From JBCCGI01 sp039029355 (GTDB lineage: Bacteria; Planctomycetota; UBA1135; GCA-002686595), in assembly GCA_039029355.1 (NCBI GenBank), contig JBCCGI010000067.1:1-45106 (forward strand): a DNA stretch of 45,106 bases. The letters run 5' to 3'. Positions 25,123-32,996 of this stretch are shown piece after piece (positions within the stretch are counted from its first letter, which is position 1; every line of letters starts with the position of its first letter). A program made the translations under genes and the position numbers. Under the pieces are notes generated by a model that was given only the letters and a program-made list of their open reading frames with translations, was not told the DNA's origin and did not search any database.

Positions 25123-27440
25123 GCTCGACCCAAAGCAGCCTTCCTCCCGGCATGCGGCGCGCTCCGCGCTCCGCCACCGTCTCGCGGCGCGCCTTCCTCG
25201 GCGGGCTCGGGGCCGGCAGCCTGCTGCTGGCCGCGCGCGTCGGGTCGGCCCAGCCGCTCGCCCGGATCGCGGCCGGCTCGGCCGAGAGCGAGCTCCGGTT
25301 CGAGCCCAACCTGTTCGTTGCGCTCACGCCCGACGGCGTCGTGCGTGTGCTGGCGCACCGCTCGGAGATGGGGACGGGCATCCGCACCGCCCTGCCGATG
25401 GTCGTCGCCGACGAGCTCGGCGCCGACTGGGACCGCGTGCGCATCGATCAGGCGATCGGCGACGCGCGGCTCGGTTCGCAGAACACCGACGGCTCGCGCA
25501 GCATCCGCGACTTCTACGACCGCATGCGCGTCGCGGGCGCGACCGCGCGCACGATGCTCGAGCGCGCCGCGGCCGAGCGCTGGGGCGTCGACCCCGCCGT
25601 GTGCCGCGCCGAGAACCACGCGATCGTGCACTCCGAGAGCGGCCGCCGGCTCGACTTCGGCGAGCTGGTCGAGGCAGCCGCGCAGCAGGAGGTTCCGGCC
25701 GAGGAGACGCTGCGCTTCCGACCGGCATCGGAGTGGCGCTACGTCGGCCGCGACCTACCGCTGACCGACCTCGACGGCCTGGTGGACGGCAGCGCCAAGT
25801 TCGGAATCGATGTACGCCTCGACGGCCAGCTCTTCGCGGCGGTCGAGCGCCCGCCGGTGTACGGCGGCCGCCTCCGCAGCTACGACGCCGACGCGGCGAA
25901 GGCGCAGCCGGGAGTGGTCGACGTGGTCGAGCTCCCACCCTTCCAGGCGCCGCACGGCTTCCAGGCGATCGGAGGCGTGGCGGTGCTCGCGAACAGCACC
26001 TGGGCCGCGCTCAACGCGCGCCGGTCCCTGCGCGTGGAGTGGGAAGACGGTGAGCACGCCTCCTACGACACCGAGGACTTCGAGCGGCAGCTCGTCGACA
26101 CCGCGCGCCGCTCCGGCACGCCGTGGCGGACCGTCGGCGACGCCGAGGGTGCGCTGGCGGGCGCGGACGCGGGCTCGGTCGTCGAAGCCGACTACTTCGT
26201 GCCCCACCTGGCCCACGCGTCGATGGAGCCGCCGTGCGCGCTCGCCGACGTGCGCGTCGACGACGCGGGGCAGATCACCAAGCTCGAGGTCTGGGCTCCG
26301 ACCCAGAACCCGCAGGCCGCCCAGGAGCAGCTCGCCGCCACCTTCGGCGTCGAGCCGACCGAAGCGGTCGTGAACGTGACGCTGCTCGGCGGCGGCTTCG
26401 GGCGCAAGTCGAAGCCGGACTTCATCGTCGAGGCCGCACTGCTCTCGCGCGAGGCGGGGCGCCCGGTACACGTGACGTGGACGCGCGAGGACGACCTGCG
26501 CCACGACTACTACCACGCGCTCGCCGCCGTGCACCTCACGGCCGCCGTCGACGACCGCGGGCGCCCGACGGCGTGGCTGCAGCGCGCCGCCTTCCCGACC
26601 ATCTTCTCGACCTTCGTCCCCGGCGCCAACGCGGCGGCGAACTTCGAGGCGGGGATGGGCCTCTCCGACCTGCCCTACGACGTGCCGAACCTGACCGTCG
26701 AGACCGGCACCGCCGACGCGCACGTGCGCATCGGCTGGCTGCGCTCGGTCGCGCACATCCAGCACGCGTTCGCGACCTCGTCGTTCCCCGATGAGCTCGC
26801 GCACCGGGCGGGGCGCGATCCGTTGGAGTACCTGCTGGAGCTGCTCGGCGCGCCGCGGATGCTCGACCTCGAAGGGGTCGACTATCCCAACGGCGACGCG
26901 CCGCTGGAGCGCTACCCGGTCGACGTCGGCCGCCTGCGGCACGTGACCGAGCGTGCGGCCGAGCTGGCCGGTTGGGGCCGCGAGCTCCCGCGCGGACGCG
27001 CGCGGGGAATCGCGTGCCACCGCAGCTTCCTCAGCTACTGCGCCAACGTGGTCGAGGTCGAGGTGACGCCGGAGGGCGAGCTACGCATCCCGCACGTGAC
27101 CGTCGTCATCGACGCCGGCACGGTGGTGCACCCCGACCGCGTGCGGGCGCAGATGGAGGGCGCGGCGGCCTTCGGCGCCTCGCTCGCGCTCTACGGCGAG
27201 GTGACGGCGCGCGGCGGTCGCATCCAGCAGTCGAACTTCCACGACTACCGCGTGACGCGCATGTACGACGCTCCGCGCGCCGTGCAGGTCGAGATCGTGG
27301 CCAGCGAAGCCCCGCCCGCCGGCGTCGGCGAGGTGGGCGTGCCGCCCTTCGCCCCGGCGCTGACCAACGCGATCTTCGCCGCCACCGGCCTGAGGATCCG
27401 GCGGCTGCCGATCGCGCGGCACGACCTGAGCTGGAGCTAG
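25119..27440 (+). CDS. Molybdopterin-binding large subunit of a xanthine-dehydrogenase-family hydroxylase (IorB-like)
   Basis: 773 residues. The Tat signal SRRAFLGGLGAG near residue 23 predicts export of the folded enzyme. Characteristic molybdenum cofactor blocks follow: RSEMGTGIRTALPMVVADELG, QNTDGSRSIRDFYDRMR, VTLLGGGFGRKSKPDFIVEAALLS, WLRSVAHIQHAFA, and PPAGVGEVGVPP with the catalytic Glu738. A single chain carries both copies of the Ald_Xan_dh_C2 region, as in isoquinoline 1-oxidoreductase beta subunits. No FAD subunit is encoded nearby; the cytochrome takes its place. GTG 25119 overlaps the previous stop. The substrate (N-heterocycle or aldehyde) cannot be told from sequence. Confidence 0.92.
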   Translation: MSSTQSSLPPGMRRAPRSATVSRRAFLGGLGAGSLLLAARVGSAQPLARIAAGSAESELRFEPNLFVALTPDGVVRVLAHRSEMGTGIRTALPMVVADELGADWDRVRIDQAIGDARLGSQNTDGSRSIRDFYDRMRVAGATARTMLERAAAERWGVDPAVCRAENHAIVHSESGRRLDFGELVEAAAQQEVPAEETLRFRPASEWRYVGRDLPLTDLDGLVDGSAKFGIDVRLDGQLFAAVERPPVYGGRLRSYDADAAKAQPGVVDVVELPPFQAPHGFQAIGGVAVLANSTWAALNARRSLRVEWEDGEHASYDTEDFERQLVDTARRSGTPWRTVGDAEGALAGADAGSVVEADYFVPHLAHASMEPPCALADVRVDDAGQITKLEVWAPTQNPQAAQEQLAATFGVEPTEAVVNVTLLGGGFGRKSKPDFIVEAALLSREAGRPVHVTWTREDDLRHDYYHALAAVHLTAAVDDRGRPTAWLQRAAFPTIFSTFVPGANAAANFEAGMGLSDLPYDVPNLTVETGTADAHVRIGWLRSVAHIQHAFATSSFPDELAHRAGRDPLEYLLELLGAPRMLDLEGVDYPNGDAPLERYPVDVGRLRHVTERAAELAGWGRELPRGRARGIACHRSFLSYCANVVEVEVTPEGELRIPHVTVVIDAGTVVHPDRVRAQMEGAAAFGASLALYGEVTARGGRIQQSNFHDYRVTRMYDAPRAVQVEIVASEAPPAGVGEVGVPPFAPALTNAIFAATGLRIRRLPIARHDLSWS

Positions 27441-27541
27441 CCCGAAACCCTCACAAGCGGGCGCGGCGCGACCGGAAGGCCGCCGCGTCCGCGAGCTCGT
27501 TCGGGCAGCGCCTCACCCCGAGCTACCGGGGCAGAGATCGC

Positions 27542-27640
27542 CTAGGAGGACAGAGCGAGGAGCACCAAGAAGGCGCAGAGACCGAGCAGAGTCAGCAGCT
27601 CGGCGCCCCCGGCACGCTGTTCTTCGCTACTTCCGTCCAT
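27542..27640 (-). CDS. 32-residue putative small membrane protein
   Basis: Short frame of 33 codons including stop: an acidic N-terminus (MDGSSEEQRAGG) followed by one hydrophobic helix (ELLTLLGLCAFLVLLALSS). Its start lies 11 bases inside the end of the secreted protein gene at 27627-28025, on the same strand, which suggests translational coupling. An AGGA lies about 10 bases upstream of the ATG. No homologue is recognised. Coding status is inferred from topology and position alone. Confidence 0.4.
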   Translation of the reverse strand: MDGSSEEQRAGGAELLTLLGLCAFLVLLALSS

Positions 27641-28025
27641 CGTGGGTACGTCCTTTCTCGCCACCCTCGGCGCGCGCCGTCGCCGCCCCGGAGGCGGCCG
27701 ACGTCGACGACGAGGAGCTGCCCGCCGCGACCTCCTCGGTCGTCGGCGGCATAAAGGGTCGGGCCAGAATCGAGCCCTCGTAGGTCACGACCCCCGCCTT
27801 CGTCGGCGCGGGCCACTTCTTGTAGGCAAGCGTGTACTCCGCTCCGCGATGCCTCACGATCAGCACGTTGGCGTCGTGGCGCGTCCAGCCGATGTCGGCC
27901 AGGACGAAGGCCTCGCCCGAGGACGGGCTGGAGGCGGGCAGAGCGCCGGTCAAGACGGCGGCCAGAGCTGCGAGCTCGAGCGTACGCAGGGCGGCGGAAC
28001 GCCGGCCCAGGAACTTCCGGATCAT
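27627..28025 (-). CDS. Secreted or membrane-anchored protein of unknown function
   Basis: 132 residues, not recognised. An N-terminal hydrophobic segment (TLELAALAAVLTGALPAS) looks like a signal peptide. The core is a short region DIGWTRHDANVLIVRHRGAEYTLAYKKWPAPTKAGVVTYEGSILARP. The last 35 residues are low-complexity, serine- and alanine-rich. It overlaps the start of the 32-residue membrane ORF downstream. There is no Shine-Dalgarno sequence. Confidence 0.6.
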   Translation of the reverse strand: MIRKFLGRRSAALRTLELAALAAVLTGALPASSPSSGEAFVLADIGWTRHDANVLIVRHRGAEYTLAYKKWPAPTKAGVVTYEGSILARPFMPPTTEEVAAGSSSSSTSAASGAATARAEGGEKGRTHDGRK

Positions 28026-28379
28026 CGTTGGGTTGGGGCCTCGCGGGAGCGGGCGAGGCGACGGGCTTCAAGGTGCTGGTCAGGGAAGGCTGCGGGCCCC
28101 TGAGTGCTGAGTGCTGGCTAAGCTCAAATAGGATGACCCGACAAGTACGTCACGCCAGGAAAACTAAATATCAATGACTTCAGCACCTCTGTCGTTGGCG
28201 TTATCGAAATCGCTTTCGCTCCTTATCCCGTGGAGGATGTGAAGAATGCGGAAAGAACGGCGCCCAGCCCGCCGGGCGCCCCCGGGCGGATTCCCGTCCG
28301 GGCTCAAGCTGCCGGGTCCCCCCCGCCGAAGGAAGCCGGTCGGCCCCCACGGGACCCTCGACGGGAGAAACGAGCGAGC
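28026..28379. other. 354-base intergenic region with a lower-GC segment and two abutting hairpins
   Basis: No gene is seen. Bases about 28105-28255 are clearly less GC-rich than the rest of the window and probably hold promoters for the flanking divergent genes. Two inverted repeats follow without a gap: 28259-28280 (stem GGCGCCC/GGGCGCC, 8-base loop) and 28281-28302 (9-bp stem including one G-U pair, loop ATTC). They lie in the presumed leader of the 28380 gene. Neither is followed by a T tract, so they are not typical terminators. Confidence 0.5.
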
Positions 28380-28676
28380 ATGGAGCTGATCCAAGACCTC
28401 TGGGCGCAGGCCATGGAGCACGAGCACGGCAAGACCGTGCTGATCGCGGGGGCGGGTTCCCTGCTGCTCTGCGTGCTGGCGCTGTGCCGTATCTACGCCA
28501 AGGTCGGGCACCACCCGGCGATGGGCCTGCTGCTGCTGGTGCCGGGCGTTAACGCTCTGATGCTGATGACCCTGGCCTTCGGCCGCTGGCCGATCGAGCG
28601 CGAGCTACGCGAGCTGCGGAGCGTGCGCAACGCGGTGCACAAGGCGGACCAAAAGGCGCTCCGCCGCGCCGCCTAG
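28380..28676 (+). CDS. Small two-span membrane protein
   Basis: 98 residues, not recognised. Two hydrophobic helices are visible: TVLIAGAGSLLLCVLALCRIYA and AMGLLLLVPGVNALMLMTLAFG, followed by a basic amphipathic tail (RELRELRSVRNAVHKADQKALRR). The layout resembles small inner-membrane proteins with a cytoplasmic helix. ATG 28380 is preferred, with GGGAGA about 12 bases upstream, over a longer frame that opens at GTG 28230 but runs through proline-rich, hairpin-forming sequence. Confidence 0.7.
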   Translation: MELIQDLWAQAMEHEHGKTVLIAGAGSLLLCVLALCRIYAKVGHHPAMGLLLLVPGVNALMLMTLAFGRWPIERELRELRSVRNAVHKADQKALRRAA

Positions 28677-28838
28677 GCCGGGCCCCGATCCGGGGAAACC
28701 AGCACTTCAAACGCCGCTCCAGGTCCGGAGGCGGCGTCCAGGCCCCTCCGCCTGCCTCGCCCGCTACACTGGTTGGGCTTCCCGCGTCGCGGCAGCGACG
28801 CGTTCTATCTGGCAGGAGACGAAACCGGGGAGAGGCAG

Positions 28839-30260
28839 ATGTCGCTACTGGCCTGGATGCTATCGATGCCCCTCGTACTCGCGCCCGCGGGCGGCGACGA
28901 GGGCACCTATTCCGCCGCCAAAGCCGAGGCGGTCACCGAGCTGTTCGCACGGCTGGAGGAGCACGTCGCCTGGTGCGGCAAGTCCAAGCTCTTCGCCGAG
29001 CGCGACCGCGCGTACCGCGCCATGCTGGCGCTCGATCCGGCGTGCATCGACGCGCATAAGGGGCTCGGACACCGCAAGGGCAAGAGCGGCGATTGGGAGC
29101 CCCACGACAAGCGCAAGCCGCCCAAGAACCGCAACCCGCGGCTCCTCCCGGAGGCGGCCGAGCGGTGGGGAGGGCTGGTCGCGCCCTACCGCGACCGCGT
29201 GCTGACGCTGCTCGACGAGCACGACGTCTCGCACAAGGCGCGCGGCGCCGAGCACGACGCGCTGCTGGCGCTCGACCCCGAGGACGCGACGATCCGCGCG
29301 CTGTTCGGCGAGGCGCGGCTCGAGGACCGCTGGGTGTTGCAGGAGACGCTCTCGGGCAAGAAGCGGCGCCCCGAGCTGAACGGGCTGGTGCGTGCCGCCC
29401 GCGAGCGGGTGCCCGCGCCCAAGCGCATCGAGCCCGACGCCCACGAGGCCGGGCTCGGCGTCGAGTGGAAGGCCGCCCTGTCCGTGCCGGCCGCGCGCGT
29501 GCTCACGACCGGCGACGAAGACGAAGCGCTGGCGGCGGCCCAGGCCGTGCACGTGGCGGGCGCGCTGTTCGAGCGCGTCTTCGGCGAGCCGGCGAAGTAC
29601 CCGCGGGACTACCGCTTGCTGCTCCTGGCGGCGCCCCAGGAGAAGGACGCGCTGCTGGACGCTCACCCGGACGTCGACCCGCGCGACCGCGCCTTCCTCG
29701 GCAAGGTGCTCGGCGCGGGCGTGCCCGCGACGGGCGACTTCTACCACGCGGCCGACGCCCCCGCGAAGCGCCGCGACGGCGCGGTCCGGATGCTGCTCGG
29801 GATGTTCCTGCTCGAGGCCTACGGCATCAGCACCAAGCACGGCTGGGCACACGAGGGCTTCGGGCTGTACCTGACCCGCAGCATCGTCGGCACGCGCATG
29901 AACTGGTTCGCGATGCCGTCGCGCTACGTCAGCCAGCAGAAGGACGCGGCCTTCCGCGCCAAGCTCTACCACAGCGACACGAACTGGATGAACGAGGCGC
30001 ACCTGATGCTGCAGCGCGAGCAGCGGCCGACCGTCAAGTCGCTGCTCGGCAAGGACGTCAACACGCTGGGCACCGAGGAGCTCCTGCTCTCGTACGTGAC
30101 CGCCGCTTACCTGATCGAGGGCCGGCCCGAGGCCGTGCCCGACCTGCTCCGCCGCATCGGTGCCGGAGAGAACCCCGCGGCGGCCATCGAGGCCGCGCTG
30201 GGGATGAACGTCCTGGCGCTCGACGAGCGCATCCGTCGCTGGCTCTCGGAGCGGAGGTAG
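28839..30260 (+). CDS. Gluzincin-like (DUF1570/peptidase MA-type) protein without an HExxH motif
   Basis: 473 residues with a weak N-terminal signal (MSLLAWMLSMPLVLAPAGG). The N-terminal 200 residues are helical. The C-terminal part has KHGWAHEGFGLYLTRSIVG, which resembles the WxxEGLAxY block that follows the zinc helix in peptidase MA-like/DUF1570 proteins. Upstream, where HExxH is expected, the helix reads VRMLLGMFLLEAYG and has no histidines. Catalysis is therefore doubtful. Start ATG 28839 has GGGGAGAGG just before it. The next gene begins two bases after the stop and encodes a similar degenerate protein, so the two are an operon and possibly partners. Function unknown. Confidence 0.75.
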   Translation: MSLLAWMLSMPLVLAPAGGDEGTYSAAKAEAVTELFARLEEHVAWCGKSKLFAERDRAYRAMLALDPACIDAHKGLGHRKGKSGDWEPHDKRKPPKNRNPRLLPEAAERWGGLVAPYRDRVLTLLDEHDVSHKARGAEHDALLALDPEDATIRALFGEARLEDRWVLQETLSGKKRRPELNGLVRAARERVPAPKRIEPDAHEAGLGVEWKAALSVPAARVLTTGDEDEALAAAQAVHVAGALFERVFGEPAKYPRDYRLLLLAAPQEKDALLDAHPDVDPRDRAFLGKVLGAGVPATGDFYHAADAPAKRRDGAVRMLLGMFLLEAYGISTKHGWAHEGFGLYLTRSIVGTRMNWFAMPSRYVSQQKDAAFRAKLYHSDTNWMNEAHLMLQREQRPTVKSLLGKDVNTLGTEELLLSYVTAAYLIEGRPEAVPDLLRRIGAGENPAAAIEAALGMNVLALDERIRRWLSERR

Positions 30261-30262
30261 CG

Positions 30263-31504
30263 ATGGGCCCGATCGCCGCACTGCTCTGCGCCGCCGCGCT
30301 GCTCGGCGCCGGTGACCCCGCGGGCGCCGCCACCGGCGACCCCGCCGCGCCCAAGGTCCGTTGGCGCAGCAAGGACCACCCGCTCGACCGCCTGCCCGAC
30401 GAGATGCCGGCCGCGGCGCAGGCCGCCATCCTGACCTGGTCGTCGTGGGCCGAGGAGGGCGGCTACCGCCTGGACCTCGAGCACGGGGGGAGCGTGCTGC
30501 TCGTCACGCCAAAGAAGGGCGGCCGATGGCGGTCGCAGATGCGGCTGATCGACCGCACGGTGAAGACCTTCGAGGACGCGCTGCCGCTGCCCGAGCGCGA
30601 CCCCGCCGACGAGCTCCCGCCGCCCTCCGACGACGGCGGCGGGCTGCCGGAAGACCCGAGCGACGGCCCGCTGCCCGAGGACCCCGAGGGCGACGGGCCG
30701 GTCGAGCCCGGCGACCTCGGCACGACCAGCTGGAGCTGGACGAAGGTCTGGGGCACCGAGGGCGTGCCGCTCGACACCGAGACGATCGTGCTCTTCGTCG
30801 TGCGCGACGAGCGCGACTACAAGGGCTTGCTCGAGGTGCTCGTCGACTGGCACTCCTACCTGACCCCGTGGGCCGAGGAGGCCGGCGGCTACACCGGCTT
30901 CACCCTCGAGCGCCCGCTGGCGGGCGCCTACATCGAGTCCGCGTCGGGGATGGAGGAGTGGAATCCCGACAACGAGGTGGTGAACCGTACCGCGCACCTG
31001 CTGCTGGTGCGGCGCTTCGGCCAGCTGCCCTTCTGGCTCTCCCAGGGCTGGTCGTGGTACGTGGAGATGAAGCTCCTCAAGGCGATCTACTGCTTCCCGT
31101 ACCGCAACGAGTTCGTGTGGGCCACCGAGCACACCGACTGGGACAAAGAGCTCGCCAAGACCTTCGGCCCGCGCCGCGGTGAACCGCTGCGCATCGGCGA
31201 GGTGGCGGACTGGCGGCGCGGCGCGTACGACGCGGCCTTCGCCCGGCCCGCCTGGGGCGTGGTCGAGTTCCTGCGACGCCACCACCCCGGGGCCCTGGTG
31301 CGCATCGCCGAGGACCTGCGACTGCATCGCGCGGTGAACAACCGCCTCGACACCGGCCGCGGGAACTGGGAGCGCGAGCTCGACTACGACGTGCCCCCCG
31401 AGGCGCAGGCCGAGATCCTCGAGCGCCACGCCGGGCCGGACTTCCTGCTGGAGGTCGCCGAGTTCTTCCGGCTCGGTTCGCGCTACCGGGGCGGATCGCG
31501 CTAG
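30263..31504 (+). CDS. Second gluzincin-like protein without a complete zinc motif
   Basis: 413 residues, with a signal peptide (MGPIAALLCAAALLGAGDPAGA). An acidic, proline-rich linker (about 110-150, with PSDDGGGLPEDPSDGPLPED) separates two domains. The C-terminal domain carries NRTAHLLLVRRFGQLPFWLSQGWSWYVE: the zinc helix HExxH is reduced to HLLLV, while the downstream LPFWLSQGWSWYVE matches the WLSEGLAxYxE block. The arrangement matches the upstream gene, from which it is separated by two bases. Its TAG stop shares bases with the stop of the convergent ribonuclease D gene (CTAG). Function unknown; a structural or inhibitory role is as likely as proteolysis. Confidence 0.75.
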   Translation: MGPIAALLCAAALLGAGDPAGAATGDPAAPKVRWRSKDHPLDRLPDEMPAAAQAAILTWSSWAEEGGYRLDLEHGGSVLLVTPKKGGRWRSQMRLIDRTVKTFEDALPLPERDPADELPPPSDDGGGLPEDPSDGPLPEDPEGDGPVEPGDLGTTSWSWTKVWGTEGVPLDTETIVLFVVRDERDYKGLLEVLVDWHSYLTPWAEEAGGYTGFTLERPLAGAYIESASGMEEWNPDNEVVNRTAHLLLVRRFGQLPFWLSQGWSWYVEMKLLKAIYCFPYRNEFVWATEHTDWDKELAKTFGPRRGEPLRIGEVADWRRGAYDAAFARPAWGVVEFLRRHHPGALVRIAEDLRLHRAVNNRLDTGRGNWERELDYDVPPEAQAEILERHAGPDFLLEVAEFFRLGSRYRGGSR

Positions 31505-32742
31505 GAGTCCGAGCCGCGGCGCCGCTTGCTGCGACGCCGGCGGCGCAGCTCGATCCGGCCGGCTTCGAGGTCGTCCTCGAAGGCATCGCAGGTCGCCAGG
31601 ATCTCCTCGCCGAACAGCTCGCGCTGCCAGTCCTGGAGGCCCTCCACCTCTTCGAGGTCGGCGGCGGAGCCCGGGCGCGCGGCCGCCAGGCGCAGGAGCA
31701 CGTGGCGGTTGAGGATCAGCGAGGCGTCGTAGCCCTCCGCCTGGGCGCGGGTCTTGCGCCACGTCTTGAGGCGCTCGTGGAGCTCGTAGCTCTCCTCGGA
31801 GAGCTCGCCCGTCCCGTCCCGCGAGGGGAGCTGGGGGACGCGCTTCATCGGCCCCATCTCCTTCGCACGCTCGATGGCCCCCAGCAGGTCGGATCCGATG
31901 CGGCGCGCGACGCGGGGCGACAGCTCTTCGACGCGCCCCAGCTGGCGCTGGGAGCTCGGCTGGCTCTTCGCGAGCGCGATGAGCACGTGGTTCCCCAGCA
32001 CCTTGAACGGCGGCAGGTCGCGCTCGCGCGCGAGGCCGTCGCGGAGGATGTGCAGCTCGCGCAGCACCTGCATATGCATGGGGCTGAGGGTGCGTGCGCC
32101 CTTGATGCGCAGGAATTCGTCGGGCTCGAAGACGCGCTCCTGGGGCGCGAGCGCCTCCAGACGCCGACACTCGCCGTCGACGATGATCGTGCGGCCGCGC
32201 TCGTCCAGCTCCTCGCGCATCTCGTGCATGAGCGGGATGAGGTAGTGCGTGTCCAGCCGCGCGTAGGCGATCTGCTTGGCGGAGAGCGGCCGGGTCGACC
32301 AGTTCGAGCGCTGCAGCGACTTGTCGAGCTCGACGCCAAAGCGGTCGCCGATGACCGCGGCCAGGCCCGGCGTCGCCATGCCCAGCGCCGCCGCGGCGAC
32401 GCGGGTGTCGAACAGGTTGCGGAACTCGAAGCCGTAGTCGCGCTTCAGGATGAGGATGTCGTACTCGCCGTCGTGGAAGACCTTGACGCGATCTTCATCC
32501 GCGAGCATGTCGCCGATGCCGTCGAGCGGGACGTCGCTGAGCGGGTCCACGAGGTAGTCGCGGTCCTCGACCGTGACCTGGATCAGGCAGACGCGCTCGC
32601 GGTAGTGGAAGAACGAGTCCGCCTCGGTGTCGACCGCGATCTCGGCCTGGGAGCCGAGGTCCGCGAGCAGCCGGTCCATTCCCTCCGAGTCGTCGACCAG
32701 GATCGGCGGGGGTAGGTCTTGGGGCTTCCGGTGGGCGGACAC
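31501..32742 (-). CDS. rnd: Ribonuclease D
   Basis: 413-residue 3'-5' exoribonuclease that trims tRNA precursors. The DEDDy active site is complete: Asp38 and Glu40 (AVDTEAD), Asp95 (FHDGEYDI), Tyr160 and Asp164 (YARLDTHYL). HRDC-type helical regions follow, around 215-285 (LSPMHMQVLRELHILRDGLARERDLPPFKVLGNHVLIALA) and 320-385. The C-terminus ends in a highly basic tail (ELRRRRRSKRRRG) that may contact RNA. The start is GTG at 32742, as no earlier ATG fits. It is convergent with, and shares stop bases with, the preceding plus-strand gene. Confidence 0.92.
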   Translation of the reverse strand: MSAHRKPQDLPPPILVDDSEGMDRLLADLGSQAEIAVDTEADSFFHYRERVCLIQVTVEDRDYLVDPLSDVPLDGIGDMLADEDRVKVFHDGEYDILILKRDYGFEFRNLFDTRVAAAALGMATPGLAAVIGDRFGVELDKSLQRSNWSTRPLSAKQIAYARLDTHYLIPLMHEMREELDERGRTIIVDGECRRLEALAPQERVFEPDEFLRIKGARTLSPMHMQVLRELHILRDGLARERDLPPFKVLGNHVLIALAKSQPSSQRQLGRVEELSPRVARRIGSDLLGAIERAKEMGPMKRVPQLPSRDGTGELSEESYELHERLKTWRKTRAQAEGYDASLILNRHVLLRLAAARPGSAADLEEVEGLQDWQRELFGEEILATCDAFEDDLEAGRIELRRRRRSKRRRGSDS

Positions 32743-32996
32743 GGACGGAATTCTCTTCCCTGAGGGGCTCCGAGGGGGTCGCGGCGGGCTGCGGGGTCGC
32801 GGGGCGGGGGATGAAGGCTATCCAACCGCCCTCCCGCGGCAAGCACCGGCGGCCGGGAACCGAGCCCGGGTCTACTGGTTCGCATTTGCGCCGGCCCGGA
32901 GCGTAGGAGATCCTTTAGGATTCAGGGCCCGGAACGGGTTCTCTGGCCGCCCTGTCCCCCCCATAGCCTGCGGCCACCGGCGCTCCCCCCCACCGA

